A DNA stretch of 23,608 nt from JBBQVS01 sp038211295 (GCA_038211295.1 JBBQVS010000064.1:1-23608), one strand, 5' to 3'; shown: positions 1 to 7,540, counted from the stretch's first letter. Numbers and translations: made by a program. The notes: generated by a model not told the origin, from the sequence alone.

Positions 1-1
1 C

Positions 2-667
2 TCATCTGCGATACAAGAGGTGTCGGTGCAGCGCACAATCGCGTGGGCCAAACGGTGTAAACGCGAGTTTGAGCATCTCATGCGGCAGAAGAAGTTGCCG
101 AAGGAGCAGCAACCGTTGCTGTTTGCGGTTGTGCAGGGGGGCGGGTCGCGGGAGTTACGCAAGCAGTGTGTCGAGGCACTCCTCGAAGTCGGTTTCGATG
201 GCTATGGCTACGGCGGATGGCCTCTGGATGCACATGGCAAGCTTCTAACCGATATCATCACATATACGCGCGAGCTTGTGCCGCCGCAATTTCCGATGCA
301 TGCGCTTGGCATTGGACATCCACAAAATATCGTCGATTGCACTCGCGTCGGCTATGGTATCTTCGATAGCGCGATGCCCACGCGTGACGCACGCCATGCC
401 CGTCTCTATACCTTCACTGGCGCGGAGGGACTCACGGATAAGTGGTTCGCGTATGTCTATGCGAACGATGATAAACACATCAAAAATGATAAACCGATAT
501 CGGAGTATTGTGATTGTCTATGTTGTGCAAACTATTCGCTCGGCTATCTGCATCATCTCTTCAAAATCAGCGATACACTGTTCTTTCGGCTCGCGACTAT
601 GCATAACTTACGCACAATGACGCTGTTGACCGAACGGCTGCGAGCGGATGCTACAGGTATTCTATAG
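2..667 (+). CDS. tRNA-guanine transglycosylase (TGT) family protein, 5' part cut by window edge
   Basis: TGT enzymes exchange a guanine in RNA, classically the tRNA wobble base, for a 7-deazaguanine. The frame is open to the left edge, so the start lies outside; only the C-terminal part, about 220 residues, is visible. It matches the family end to end: FAVVQGG, then FDGYGYGG, then GIFDSAMPTRDARH, whose Asp (codon near base 365) fits the catalytic nucleophile. A C-x-C-x2-C zinc motif (YCDCLCC, near bases 509-526) is followed about 25 residues later by the zinc-ligand His (TMHN). The usual GGLxVGE substrate-pocket motif reads GGWPLDA here. That suggests a divergent paralog whose base may not be preQ1, which is inference. 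The last seven codons form one arm of a 23-bp inverted repeat. Family assignment is firm; substrate is unknown. Confidence 0.85.
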   Translation, partial: SSAIQEVSVQRTIAWAKRCKREFEHLMRQKKLPKEQQPLLFAVVQGGGSRELRKQCVEALLEVGFDGYGYGGWPLDAHGKLLTDIITYTRELVPPQFPMHALGIGHPQNIVDCTRVGYGIFDSAMPTRDARHARLYTFTGAEGLTDKWFAYVYANDDKHIKNDKPISEYCDCLCCANYSLGYLHHLFKISDTLFFRLATMHNLRTMTLLTERLRADATGIL

Positions 668-715
668 GTATATCCACCACTTATGTAATGCATATAGAAT
701 ACCTGTAGCATCCGC
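644..715. terminator. 23-bp perfect inverted repeat between convergent genes, possible bidirectional terminator
   Basis: Bases 644-666 and 693-715 are exact reverse complements, separated by a 26-base loop. The left arm lies inside the last codons of the TGT gene, whose stop is at 665-667. The right arm ends 8 bases before the stop of the convergent DUF2382 gene. No long T tract follows on the plus strand; on the minus strand a short run of T precedes the hairpin. Position between two gene ends suggests termination or protection of both mRNAs, but the function is inferred. Confidence 0.6.
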
Positions 716-723
716 AAAACGGG

Positions 724-1596
724 TTATTGCGCGCGTGTTGTGTCGGTTCCTTCGTGAATAACCACGTTGCCAGTATGCTCGACGTGAACCTCTTCGCGCT
801 TGACGGTATCCGTCAGCTCACGCATCTCCTGTATTTGCTGCTTGCGTACAACGATCTCTTCGATTACAACCGTCTGTTTGTTGAGCGTGACTTGCTCCTC
901 ACGTACAAGAATGCGAATCGTGCCGCCATTGTTGAGAATTTCGCCCCCATCGGTCATCGCGGCATCGATTGCGCGGTTCTGGTCCAGGACGGGTTGCTGA
1001 AACTGTGACTCGTTAGGCGTCGCGTTGAGTGCCGTTGCTCCTACATTTCCTCTGCCAGGCAGTCGTTCGATTGTTACCTCTTCGCGTGTCACGGGAACAG
1101 TGAAGGTTTTGTTCTCGGTAATGATCCGCTTACGAATGAGTACTTCACCTGTCTGTACAACCTGTTTGTTGACCTCAAGGCGTTCCTCACGTATCGGTAC
1201 AAGGCGCGTCCCGCCGGCACCCATGCGCGTCGTGTCCGTAGCAGCATCATACGAACCATGCCGATGCAGAATGTTTATCGCTTCTTGCTGATGTCCATAT
1301 GGTTGTACTGTAACGACAAAATGACCGGAGTCCAGTTCGCGCTGGTAGAAGTCCATATCTCCCTGTGGGAGACCTGAACTTGCAAGCTCATTGGGAGCCG
1401 CCGCAGTAGTAGGCGGTGTTGTGCTTTTAGGTGAGAAAAAGTTCATGATGCCGCCGAGCGCATTGCCGCTCGTGTGGCCCAGCAGGTTGATCTGGTCATT
1501 TCTGAAGCCTGATTGTCGCAATTCGGCCATCGCTTGTTCGGCTAGCGTATGATCTCGGAAGACACCGATCACCATTGATTCTTCTGTAGTTGCCAT
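724..1596 (-). CDS. DUF2382 (YsnF/AvaK-type) stress protein, two DUF2382 repeats
   Basis: This 290-residue protein has three parts. Residues 8-115 resemble the YflT/general stress protein 17M-type fold, with GVFRDHTLAEQAMAELRQSG near the start and FVVTVQ near residue 93. A Pro/Thr-rich spacer lies around residues 57-68. Two DUF2382 repeats follow, at about 130-182 (LVPIREERLEVNKQVV) and 226-275 (IRILVREEQVTLNKQTVV), each with the typical alternating charged beta pattern. DUF2382 proteins are associated with stress responses and, in cyanobacteria, with akinetes (AvaK); their biochemistry is unknown. No signal peptide or membrane segment is seen, so it is probably cytosolic. An AGAGGGAG ribosome site lies 9-10 bases before the ATG. 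It is transcribed separately from the upstream lipoprotein gene, with a gap of 108 bases. Confidence 0.85.
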   Translation of the reverse strand: MATTEESMVIGVFRDHTLAEQAMAELRQSGFRNDQINLLGHTSGNALGGIMNFFSPKSTTPPTTAAAPNELASSGLPQGDMDFYQRELDSGHFVVTVQPYGHQQEAINILHRHGSYDAATDTTRMGAGGTRLVPIREERLEVNKQVVQTGEVLIRKRIITENKTFTVPVTREEVTIERLPGRGNVGATALNATPNESQFQQPVLDQNRAIDAAMTDGGEILNNGGTIRILVREEQVTLNKQTVVIEEIVVRKQQIQEMRELTDTVKREEVHVEHTGNVVIHEGTDTTRAQ

Positions 1597-1700
1597 GTGG
1601 GTACGCTCCCTCTTCGGATTTCCTATGCATTTCCCATGCGTTTTCTAAAAAAGTCAGCTCTATTGTACTCTTTATACACGGGATGCCGACCTATAAAGTT

Positions 1701-1719
1701 GCGTTTATCGCACAAACGC
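1701..1719 (-). terminator. Small hairpin over the stop codon of the beta-propeller gene
   Basis: GCGTTT (1701-1706) and AAACGC (1714-1719) form a 6-bp stem with a 7-base loop that includes the stop codon region of the lipoprotein gene. Only a weak T-rich run follows on the minus strand. This is a possible weak terminator before the DUF2382 gene. Confidence 0.25.
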
Positions 1720-3018
1720 GTACAGGTTCCCATCATGCGCTCCCACAAGTACCCACGCTGACAACACGGCGGGCGAGGAAGAGGTTGTGCTGTGCAGGTT
1801 TACGTACTGTTCCTGCTGCCCATTCGCGGCATTCAGGACGGTCACACCACCATCGCCCGACTCGAAGCCATCGCCAATCGCGAGATAGAGCTTTTGGCCC
1901 GCGATGATAGGTGAGGCATACACAATCACAGGGATATCGTGCTGCCAGCGCGTCTTCCCCGTCTGTGGGTCAAGCGCATACGCTGTTGCGTGCTGCTGCA
2001 CAACTCCCACAACGTAAAGTGTGTTATTCGCATAGGTTGGGGAACTGAAGACGTGCTCACCCACCCGCTTCTGCCACAAACGTTGCCCTGTTGTCGCGTC
2101 GAGCGTGTAGATGTTCCCGTTTTTGCCGCCCACCACAACGCGCAGTTGTGCCTTCGCATCGTGATAGAGCAGGGGGCCGGCACCAACATCGGTGTCGCCT
2201 ACATCGCGCACGACTGACCGCCAGTGCCAGCGCAGCTTGCCCGTTTGCGAGTCTAGAGCCTCGACGCCATCATCGGGATCGCCTGTTCCCACGTACACCG
2301 TTTTGCTTGCGGCATCAATCGCGGGCGAACTCCACACGCCGCCGCCGACTTTTCCACCCGCCTCGATATAGGCACGCCAGCGCAGCTTGCCCGTGAGCAG
2401 ATCGAAGGCCAGCACCTGACCGGAACGCTTGGGATTTTCGCTAAGCGTGGAGGCCGCGCCGAGAATAAGCAGGCCATTCGCGATTGCGGGCGAAGACCAC
2501 ACCTTAGAGCCTGGCGTGTCAATCTGTGTGTGCCAGCGCACAAAGCCATCTTTAGTATTGATGGCGTAGATGACGCCACTTAGCGAGGCCATGTAGAGAA
2601 TACCGTTTTGCAGGATGGGCGTCCCAAAGAAGGCGTCGTCCGCCTGAATCTGCCACAGTATCTTCGCACTCTGAATATCAATTGCCGTAAGCGTCGTCGC
2701 GGTTGACGCGATATAGACAACGCCATTTTGTACAATCGGCGACGAGAAGACCGAGGCACCCGTACAGTAGCTCCATGCAAGTTGTAGGGGACGCGTTCCC
2801 TTGCTCGCGGGTGCGGCACCGTCACGATTGAGGTTCCCATGAAACGTCGTCCAGTTGCCTTGCGCGGCGGGTAGCATCAGCTTGCGATTCATGACATATG
2901 GAGTATTGGTAACGTCGCACATCCGCGCGGCAGGCTTTTTCGGTTGGGGAGTATTTGTCGTCGCACACGCACTCAGGAGGACAAGACAGAGTAGGAGCAA
3001 AAGAGAAAATTGTTTCAT
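1705..3018 (-). CDS. PQQ-type beta-propeller lipoprotein
   Basis: The 437-residue protein begins with a lipoprotein signal: a basic start, a Leu-rich core and the lipobox LSAC, with Cys18 as the lipidation site. The mature part is a run of PQQ/BamB-like propeller blades. Each blade carries a recurrent 'SSPxxxNGxxY' strand followed by 'xALDxxTGKxRW', for example AFDLLTGKLRW, ALDSQTGKLRW, TLDATTGQRLW and ALDPQTGKTRW. Such propellers bind PQQ in dehydrogenases or act as scaffolds. No dehydrogenase signature is visible, so a scaffold or substrate-binding role at the outer face of the membrane is more likely (inference). Its ATG overlaps the stop of the upstream GH3 gene by four bases (ATGA), which indicates translational coupling and a shared task. 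Confidence 0.85.
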   Translation of the reverse strand: MKQFSLLLLLCLVLLSACATTNTPQPKKPAARMCDVTNTPYVMNRKLMLPAAQGNWTTFHGNLNRDGAAPASKGTRPLQLAWSYCTGASVFSSPIVQNGVVYIASTATTLTAIDIQSAKILWQIQADDAFFGTPILQNGILYMASLSGVIYAINTKDGFVRWHTQIDTPGSKVWSSPAIANGLLILGAASTLSENPKRSGQVLAFDLLTGKLRWRAYIEAGGKVGGGVWSSPAIDAASKTVYVGTGDPDDGVEALDSQTGKLRWHWRSVVRDVGDTDVGAGPLLYHDAKAQLRVVVGGKNGNIYTLDATTGQRLWQKRVGEHVFSSPTYANNTLYVVGVVQQHATAYALDPQTGKTRWQHDIPVIVYASPIIAGQKLYLAIGDGFESGDGGVTVLNAANGQQEQYVNLHSTTSSSPAVLSAWVLVGAHDGNLYAFVR

Positions 3019-4268
3019 CGTATCTCACCTGTACCCAGCACACCTGCAAGCTGCAATGCGCGGTCATGTGTCAGAATTTTATACTGTAACTTGAGTTCGA
3101 GAATACGCGCCACCGATGTGTTTATCTGACTCTCGGTCAAGGTGCCGTTCTGCACCGCCTGCTTCATGCCGTACAGCATCGTCTGCGCCTCGGAAACGCT
3201 TCTCGGCCCAAGCAACAGGTCAGTACCAGCTTTGACCGCGAGCACCGCCGCTTGCGCGAGCGTGTATGTATTGCTGATACCGCCCATCCAAAGGGTGTCA
3301 CTAACAATTACGCCCTGAAAACGCAGGTTGTTACGCAGCAGGCTTGTGACGACATTAGGCGAAAGCGATGTTGGCAATTTCGGGTCAAGTTGTGGGTTCA
3401 GGATATGTGTCACCATCACCATTGGTACGATACCCTCGCTAATCAGAGTACGATACGGCACAAGGTCAACCGTGTTGAGCAGTGCGAGACTTCTATCCAT
3501 ATACGGTAGCGACAGGTGCGGGTCAAGATTCGCGCTTCCCAGACCGGGAAAATGTTTGAGGCATCCCACGACCCTGCCAGCACTCAACCCTTTGAGATAG
3601 GAGCGTCCCAGCGTTGTTACAAGCGTCGGGTTGGCTCCAAAAGAGCGTTGTGGGAGGCCGGGATTATTTGGATTTGTCAGCACGTCCACAATCGGCATAA
3701 AGTTGACGTTCAGACCAAGCGTTGTCAGGTCATTCGCCGCCCCTTTGCCAGCATTATACGCCTTCTGTGGATCATCTCCAACGCCGAGCGAGGCATTCGA
3801 GGGCCGCTCGCCCGTTATCTGGCGGAGTTCATTGACTACTCCACCTTCGTAATCCGTCGTGATGAAAAGCGGAACACGCGCGACACCCTGCATCGCCTTA
3901 TCTAATACAGTCAACTGGGGGCCGCTCTGCGCGTTCCCATTCTTATTCTCAATCAGGACACCACTTATCTGTTCCGCCTGCACCATCTGTGTCAGGTCGC
4001 CTGTGAGTGTCGCGCCCTGAAACTCGACAATCACCATCTGCCCCAACTTCTGGTCAAGACTCATGCCCTTGACGATACGTAGCGCGATATCCGCGTCCGT
4101 AAGCGGCGTACCCGTCGCCATCGCGCTTACCGTTGCTGTCCCTCGTGGCACGCCTGCGGTAGCACGCGACGATGGTGTATGAGATGGCGTGGATGTAGAA
4201 CACGCGCTTATAAAAAGTAGCAAACAACACAGTACGACGATGACGCCCGAATGTCTTCTCTCTCTCAT
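3015..4268 (-). CDS. Glycoside hydrolase family 3 lipoprotein (NagZ-like)
   Basis: GH3 enzymes of this type remove terminal beta-linked sugars, typically N-acetylglucosamine from peptidoglycan fragments. The protein has 417 residues from the ATG at 4268. That start is preferred over an in-frame GTG at 4274 because AAAGG lies 8 bases upstream of the ATG but only 2 bases before the GTG. A lipobox (ISAC, Cys23) predicts a surface lipoprotein. Family motifs are TTDYEGG near residue 140, KHFPGLG near 238, D-P-H near 249-251 (the Asp-His acid/base dyad of NagZ-type enzymes) and VIVSDTLWM near 321, with the nucleophile Asp about 324. The usual His of KHFPGHG is Leu, which may change sugar recognition. 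The gene is coupled to the downstream propeller lipoprotein. The reading as GH3 is firm; the exact substrate is not. Confidence 0.88.
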   Translation of the reverse strand: MRERRHSGVIVVLCCLLLFISACSTSTPSHTPSSRATAGVPRGTATVSAMATGTPLTDADIALRIVKGMSLDQKLGQMVIVEFQGATLTGDLTQMVQAEQISGVLIENKNGNAQSGPQLTVLDKAMQGVARVPLFITTDYEGGVVNELRQITGERPSNASLGVGDDPQKAYNAGKGAANDLTTLGLNVNFMPIVDVLTNPNNPGLPQRSFGANPTLVTTLGRSYLKGLSAGRVVGCLKHFPGLGSANLDPHLSLPYMDRSLALLNTVDLVPYRTLISEGIVPMVMVTHILNPQLDPKLPTSLSPNVVTSLLRNNLRFQGVIVSDTLWMGGISNTYTLAQAAVLAVKAGTDLLLGPRSVSEAQTMLYGMKQAVQNGTLTESQINTSVARILELKLQYKILTHDRALQLAGVLGTGEIR

Positions 4269-4288
4269 GCTCACAACCTTTGAGTCGA

Positions 4289-4317
4289 ACTATAGAGTAC
4301 AAATATGTGTATGTAAA
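4289..4317 (-). promoter_or_regulatory. Promoter of the GH3 lipoprotein gene
   Basis: On the minus strand TTTACA (4312-4317) and TATAGT (4289-4294) are 17 bases apart, a good housekeeping-sigma promoter. Transcription would begin around 4282, leaving a leader of about 14 bases. The 17-base spacer is nearly identical to that of the divergent tetR promoter. Confidence 0.7.
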
Positions 4318-4330
4318 ATTAACACGATAG

Positions 4331-4371
4331 ACATGATGAGGGCAAGAGGCAGGCCATGATGGGAGCAAACC
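4331..4371. repeat. Two decayed copies of the 'CATGATG..GCAA' repeat
   Basis: Two short related units, CATGATGAGGGCAAGAGGC and CCATGATGGGAGCAAACC, stand in tandem between the divergent GH3 and tetR promoters. They resemble the degenerate units (GCATGATGGAGGGGCAAAC) in the array at 14379-14455. The similarity is short and imperfect. Confidence 0.35.
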
Positions 4372-4389
4372 ACCCGCTATCGACATCCC

Positions 4390-4418
4390 TTGACGTACAC
4401 ATATTTGTATTGTATAGT
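4390..4418 (+). promoter_or_regulatory. Promoter of the tetR gene
   Basis: TTGACG (4390-4395) and TATAGT (4413-4418) are 17 bases apart, near consensus for the housekeeping sigma factor. Transcription would start near 4425, inside the predicted operator, so a bound repressor would block it. Confidence 0.75.
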
Positions 4419-4437
4419 ATTTATCGTCTGATAAATA
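4418..4437. promoter_or_regulatory. Predicted TetR operator O1
   Basis: TATTTATC-GTCT-GATAAATA is a perfect 8-bp inverted repeat with a 4-base centre, touching the -10 element and covering the likely start point of the tetR promoter. The core TTATC-N4-GATAAATAG recurs before the exporter gene at 5145-5162. This is the expected arrangement for an autoregulated TetR repressor controlling its neighbour. Confidence 0.7.
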
Positions 4438-4455
4438 GAAGGTAGAGGAAAGAAT

Positions 4456-5127
4456 ATGCCGCGAGGTCAACGTAGACCGCTTGTGCCGGAAGAGGAAACG
4501 CGTAGTACAATTCTGCGAACAGCACAACAGCTCTTTATGGAACACGGGTATCGCGCTGTCTCAACACGCCAGATCGCAGACGCCTGTGGCCTGACGCAAC
4601 CCGCCCTCTATCACTATTTTTCGGACAAGCAAGGCTTGTATGTCGCAGTGATGCAAGACAATCTAGCACAAACGCAAGCCGCACTGGAGCGTATCGGACG
4701 GCGCAGCGAATGTATACAGGAACGCTTAAAGCGGGTCGCGCGGTATCTTTTGAGCAATACCCGACACGACCACACGTTGATGATGCACGATATTCAGCAA
4801 GAACTCTCGATGACAGCGCGGCAGACATTGAACACCGCGTTTCTCACTGGCATCATCGCGCCTATCCGTGCGCTTTTTGAGGAAGGAATGCAGCAGGGGA
4901 TACTACGCGATCAGGCACAAGACGGCGTTAGTCCGACAACGGCAACACACCTTTTCATGAGTATGCTTTCGCGCTTTCTGGTGCAAGATACACAGGATGC
5001 ATTGCGCCAAAACGTGTCAGTGCAACGCGATACACCAGAGAGGCAGAGCGCGGAAGAAATCATTGTGCATTTGCTGTTTCATGGTTTGGCGACTACGTCA
5101 TCCGAGCATGAGCAAAGCAGGGAGTAA
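4456..5127 (+). CDS. TetR/AcrR family transcriptional repressor
   Basis: The 223-residue protein has the TetR N-terminal DNA-binding domain at about residues 14-62: TRSTILRTAQQLFMEHGYRAVSTRQIADACGLTQPALYHYFSDKQGLY. In that stretch VSTRQIADACGLTQPALYHYF forms the helix-turn-helix and its following helix. The C-terminal ligand-binding domain is helical and diverse, so the ligand cannot be read. AGAGGAAAG precedes the ATG at suitable spacing. The MFS exporter gene starts 53 bases downstream in the same direction, and near-identical palindromes lie before both genes. The protein therefore most likely represses itself and the exporter and is released by an exported compound. The classification is firm; the regulatory link rests on the shared palindrome. 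Confidence 0.92.
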   Translation: MPRGQRRPLVPEEETRSTILRTAQQLFMEHGYRAVSTRQIADACGLTQPALYHYFSDKQGLYVAVMQDNLAQTQAALERIGRRSECIQERLKRVARYLLSNTRHDHTLMMHDIQQELSMTARQTLNTAFLTGIIAPIRALFEEGMQQGILRDQAQDGVSPTTATHLFMSMLSRFLVQDTQDALRQNVSVQRDTPERQSAEEIIVHLLFHGLATTSSEHEQSRE

Positions 5128-5144
5128 CATTTTTCGCGTTTTGC

Positions 5145-5158
5145 TTATCATACGATAA
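5145..5158. promoter_or_regulatory. Predicted TetR operator O2
   Basis: TTATC-ATAC-GATAA is a 5-bp inverted repeat with a 4-base centre. Over the 18 bases from TTATC through GATAAATAG it matches O1 at 15 positions. It lies 23-36 bases upstream of the exporter ATG. A weak promoter (TTTTCG, 17 bases, GATAAA at 5154-5159) may overlap it. Confidence 0.65.
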
Positions 5159-5180
5159 ATAGTACAGGGAGGTTTTCTTC

Positions 5181-6869
5181 ATGGAAACAACGCCTCAACC
5201 GACGGGCGCGACGGGTGCAATACCCGTTACAGACGTCCCGCAACAAAGTAAAAGTGAAAAAAATTATAAATGGCGCGTCCTTTTTTCCGTCATTTTCGGC
5301 ACGTTTATGTTTATTCTCGACTCGACGGCGGTCAATGTCGCCGTGCCAACTCTACAAAAAGTGTTTGGTACAGGCGGTCACGCGGCCTCAGTCGATCAGG
5401 TTGACGGTGTGCTGACCGCGTATATTCTCGCGCTCGGCATCGTTACCCCATTGTCGGGTTATCTCTCGGAGCGTTTCGGGATCAAGCGCATGTACATTCT
5501 CTCGCTTATCGCGTTTACGATAGGCTCATTTGCGTGTGCGCTCGCCCCCAATCTCGCGTTCCTGATCGCGTTCCGCGCCCTACAAGGCTTCGGCGGTGGT
5601 ATGCTCGGCCCTCTGGGTATCTCGCTTTTGTTCGGAGCGTTTCCCGAAAGCGAGCGTGGTCTAGCCTTTGGTGTCTATGGTGTTCCACTCGTTGTTGCTC
5701 CGGCAAGTGGCCCTATTCTGGGCGGCCTCTTTGTGCAGTACCTGAGCTGGCACTACATCTTTCTTATCAATATTCCTATTGGTATCGCGGGTGTCATCCT
5801 GGGATCGCTCTGGCTACGGGAAAACAAACGTGGCACTTCGGCGAAACTCGATATTCCCGGCGTGATACTTTCAACACTCAGCTTCGGGACGCTGCTCTAC
5901 GCTATTCAGCGCGGCAGTAGCGACGGTTGGGGTTCAGCACTCATTGTGACGCTGTTGATCGTTGGTATCCTGTGTCTGACGGCACTGGTAGTCGTAGAGT
6001 TGCGCGTACAGGACCCCTTGCTTGACCTGCGCCTCTTCACGCGTCGCGCCTTCGCCGTTGCCAATATCGCCAGTTGGGTGAGTAGTGTCGCGCTCTTTGG
6101 CGCGGAATTTCTCCTGCCCATCTACTTGCAAACGCTTCGGGGGCAGACGCCCGTACAGGCCGGTTTGCTTGTGCTACCGCTCGCGGTTGCCGCTGGTATC
6201 ATCACGCCGCTTGCCGGTGCGCTCTATAACCGTATCGGGGGCCGCTGGCTTGTGGTAACAGGGTGTATATTGCTGGCAGTCAACACTTGGTATCTCGCGC
6301 ACATCGCGGTGGACACGCCGTTTCTTAACCTCATGGGCATCATCTTTGTGCGTGGTATCGCCCTCGGCCTGGTTCTGCAAACAACGCTGACCATCGGTTT
6401 GACGGGTCTCAGGCCGGCACAATTGCCTCGTGCCAGCTCACTTCTGACGGCGACGCGCAACGTGTTCCAATCATTTGGAGTCGCGGCACTTGGAACGATT
6501 GTCACAAATCAGCTCGCGACCTACACTACCAGGACCGCGAACGATCTGAAAAATCCCAGTACCGATCTCGGCAAACACCTTATACAGACGGTGCAAAATA
6601 TCGCGCAAGGTCTGCAACAGCAGGGCCTGCCGCAGGCCATCGCGGAGAAGGCCGCTTACGGCAAAGCCATCGGGCAGATTATGGCCCAGCAATTCCCGTT
6701 GAACTTTATCACGAGTATCAATGATGCTTACTTTGTGACCTTCTGGCTCTCGATTATCGCGGCAATTTTGGCTCTGGCTCTGCCTGGACGTACAAAGCAA
6801 CAGGCAACCAGAACACAGACGCAAGAAACGCCCGCTCCTACCATTAGTACGCAACCTCAGCAGGCATAA
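5181..6869 (+). CDS. MFS drug:H+ antiporter, DHA2 (EmrB/QacA) family, 14 TM segments
   Basis: This 562-residue integral membrane protein fits the 14-helix DHA2 family, which exports drugs and toxic lipophilic compounds in exchange for protons. Visible signatures are the TM1 motif FILDSTAVNVAVP (motif D1), the loop 2-3 motif GYLSERFGIKRMY (motif A) and the TM5 antiporter motif ASGPILGGLF followed by SWHYIFLINIPIG (motif C and its extension). AGGGAGG lies about 10 bases before the ATG. The C-terminus ends in a Gln/Thr-rich cytosolic tail. It is probably controlled by the upstream TetR. A membrane-fusion-like protein that could partner an EmrB-type exporter occurs at 19475, but that gene is 12 kb away and has its own regulator. 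The transported compound is unknown. Confidence 0.92.
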   Translation: METTPQPTGATGAIPVTDVPQQSKSEKNYKWRVLFSVIFGTFMFILDSTAVNVAVPTLQKVFGTGGHAASVDQVDGVLTAYILALGIVTPLSGYLSERFGIKRMYILSLIAFTIGSFACALAPNLAFLIAFRALQGFGGGMLGPLGISLLFGAFPESERGLAFGVYGVPLVVAPASGPILGGLFVQYLSWHYIFLINIPIGIAGVILGSLWLRENKRGTSAKLDIPGVILSTLSFGTLLYAIQRGSSDGWGSALIVTLLIVGILCLTALVVVELRVQDPLLDLRLFTRRAFAVANIASWVSSVALFGAEFLLPIYLQTLRGQTPVQAGLLVLPLAVAAGIITPLAGALYNRIGGRWLVVTGCILLAVNTWYLAHIAVDTPFLNLMGIIFVRGIALGLVLQTTLTIGLTGLRPAQLPRASSLLTATRNVFQSFGVAALGTIVTNQLATYTTRTANDLKNPSTDLGKHLIQTVQNIAQGLQQQGLPQAIAEKAAYGKAIGQIMAQQFPLNFITSINDAYFVTFWLSIIAAILALALPGRTKQQATRTQTQETPAPTISTQPQQA

Positions 6870-6886
6870 CACCTACTGTCGTTAGT

Positions 6887-6939
6887 TCAAAAATACCCGA
6901 CAATTGCGAAATTTAACCGCAATTGTCGGGTATTTTTGA
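6887..6939. terminator. Bidirectional intrinsic terminator, 22-bp perfect stem
   Basis: Bases 6887-6908 and 6918-6939 are exact reverse complements with a 9-base AT-rich loop. The stem starts with CAAAAATACCC and ends with GGGTATTTTTG, so each strand ends in a T run. It lies between the convergent exporter stop (6869) and the yqeY stop (6944), and should terminate both. Confidence 0.85.
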
Positions 6940-6943
6940 GCTA

Positions 6944-7423
6944 CTACTGAACCACTTCTTTAACGATACGTTGGACGCGCGAGCCATCGGCACGTCCCTT
7001 CGTCTCTTTCGCTGCAAGTGGCATCACGCGCCGAAACTCTTTTCCGTTCTCAGCGACCAGACGGGTCACAATGGCGCGTATCTCATCGTCGCTTATTTGC
7101 GATGAACTCAGATATACCTGAAGGATGTCCAGTTCCTGTTGCTCTTTTTCGGCAAGTTCGGGGCGTCCACCCTGTTTATACAGGGGAATTGCCTGATTGC
7201 GCTTCTTGACCTCTTGCTCAAGCACCTTGTAACAGTCCGCCTCGGTCACTGGTTGCCCATATTCTGGGTTTTTGCGGTCTGTTCGCGCGACCTCAAGATT
7301 GTGAATTGCGCCAAACGCCATCCGCAACGTGTCCAGCTTGAGCTGACTACGGGCGCGTTGTGCGTCCTGGATATCCTTCCGCAACTGTAGCTCTATCGGG
7401 AATTCCCGTCGTGTCTCTGCCAT
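6944..7423 (-). CDS. GatB/YqeY domain-containing protein
   Basis: YqeY-like proteins share a helical domain with the tail of GatB, the amidotransferase subunit that makes Gln-tRNA and Asn-tRNA; the stand-alone protein has no established reaction. From ATG 7423 the protein has 159 residues, the normal length for the family, with LRKDIQDAQRA near the start, LDTLRMAFGAIHN in the first domain, the central KVLEQEVKKRNQAIPLYKQGGR and the C-terminal KGRADGSRVQRIVKEV. The frame is open to a GTG at 7465, but the family match starts at the ATG, and AAGGAG lies 12 bases before it, a slightly long spacing. It stands alone, ending at a terminator shared with the convergent exporter gene. Confidence 0.87.
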   Translation of the reverse strand: MAETRREFPIELQLRKDIQDAQRARSQLKLDTLRMAFGAIHNLEVARTDRKNPEYGQPVTEADCYKVLEQEVKKRNQAIPLYKQGGRPELAEKEQQELDILQVYLSSSQISDDEIRAIVTRLVAENGKEFRRVMPLAAKETKGRADGSRVQRIVKEVVQ

Positions 7424-7540
7424 GCTCTTTTTTTGCTCCTTGGGTAACGATTGTTCTCGTCTCACTAGTATACTATGTCAAGCAAGGCAATCCATTCGTA
7501 TCGTAGCGACAATACGGCGCGGGGGTTATGATGAGAGGAA

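Noticed and set aside
4054..4545. Minus-strand open frame of 163 codons
   Set aside because: It overlaps both the GH3 gene and tetR, crosses both promoters, and has no family resemblance.
7453..7481. TTGACA (minus strand, 7476-7481) as yqeY promoter
   Set aside because: No acceptable -10 hexamer lies 16-18 bases downstream.
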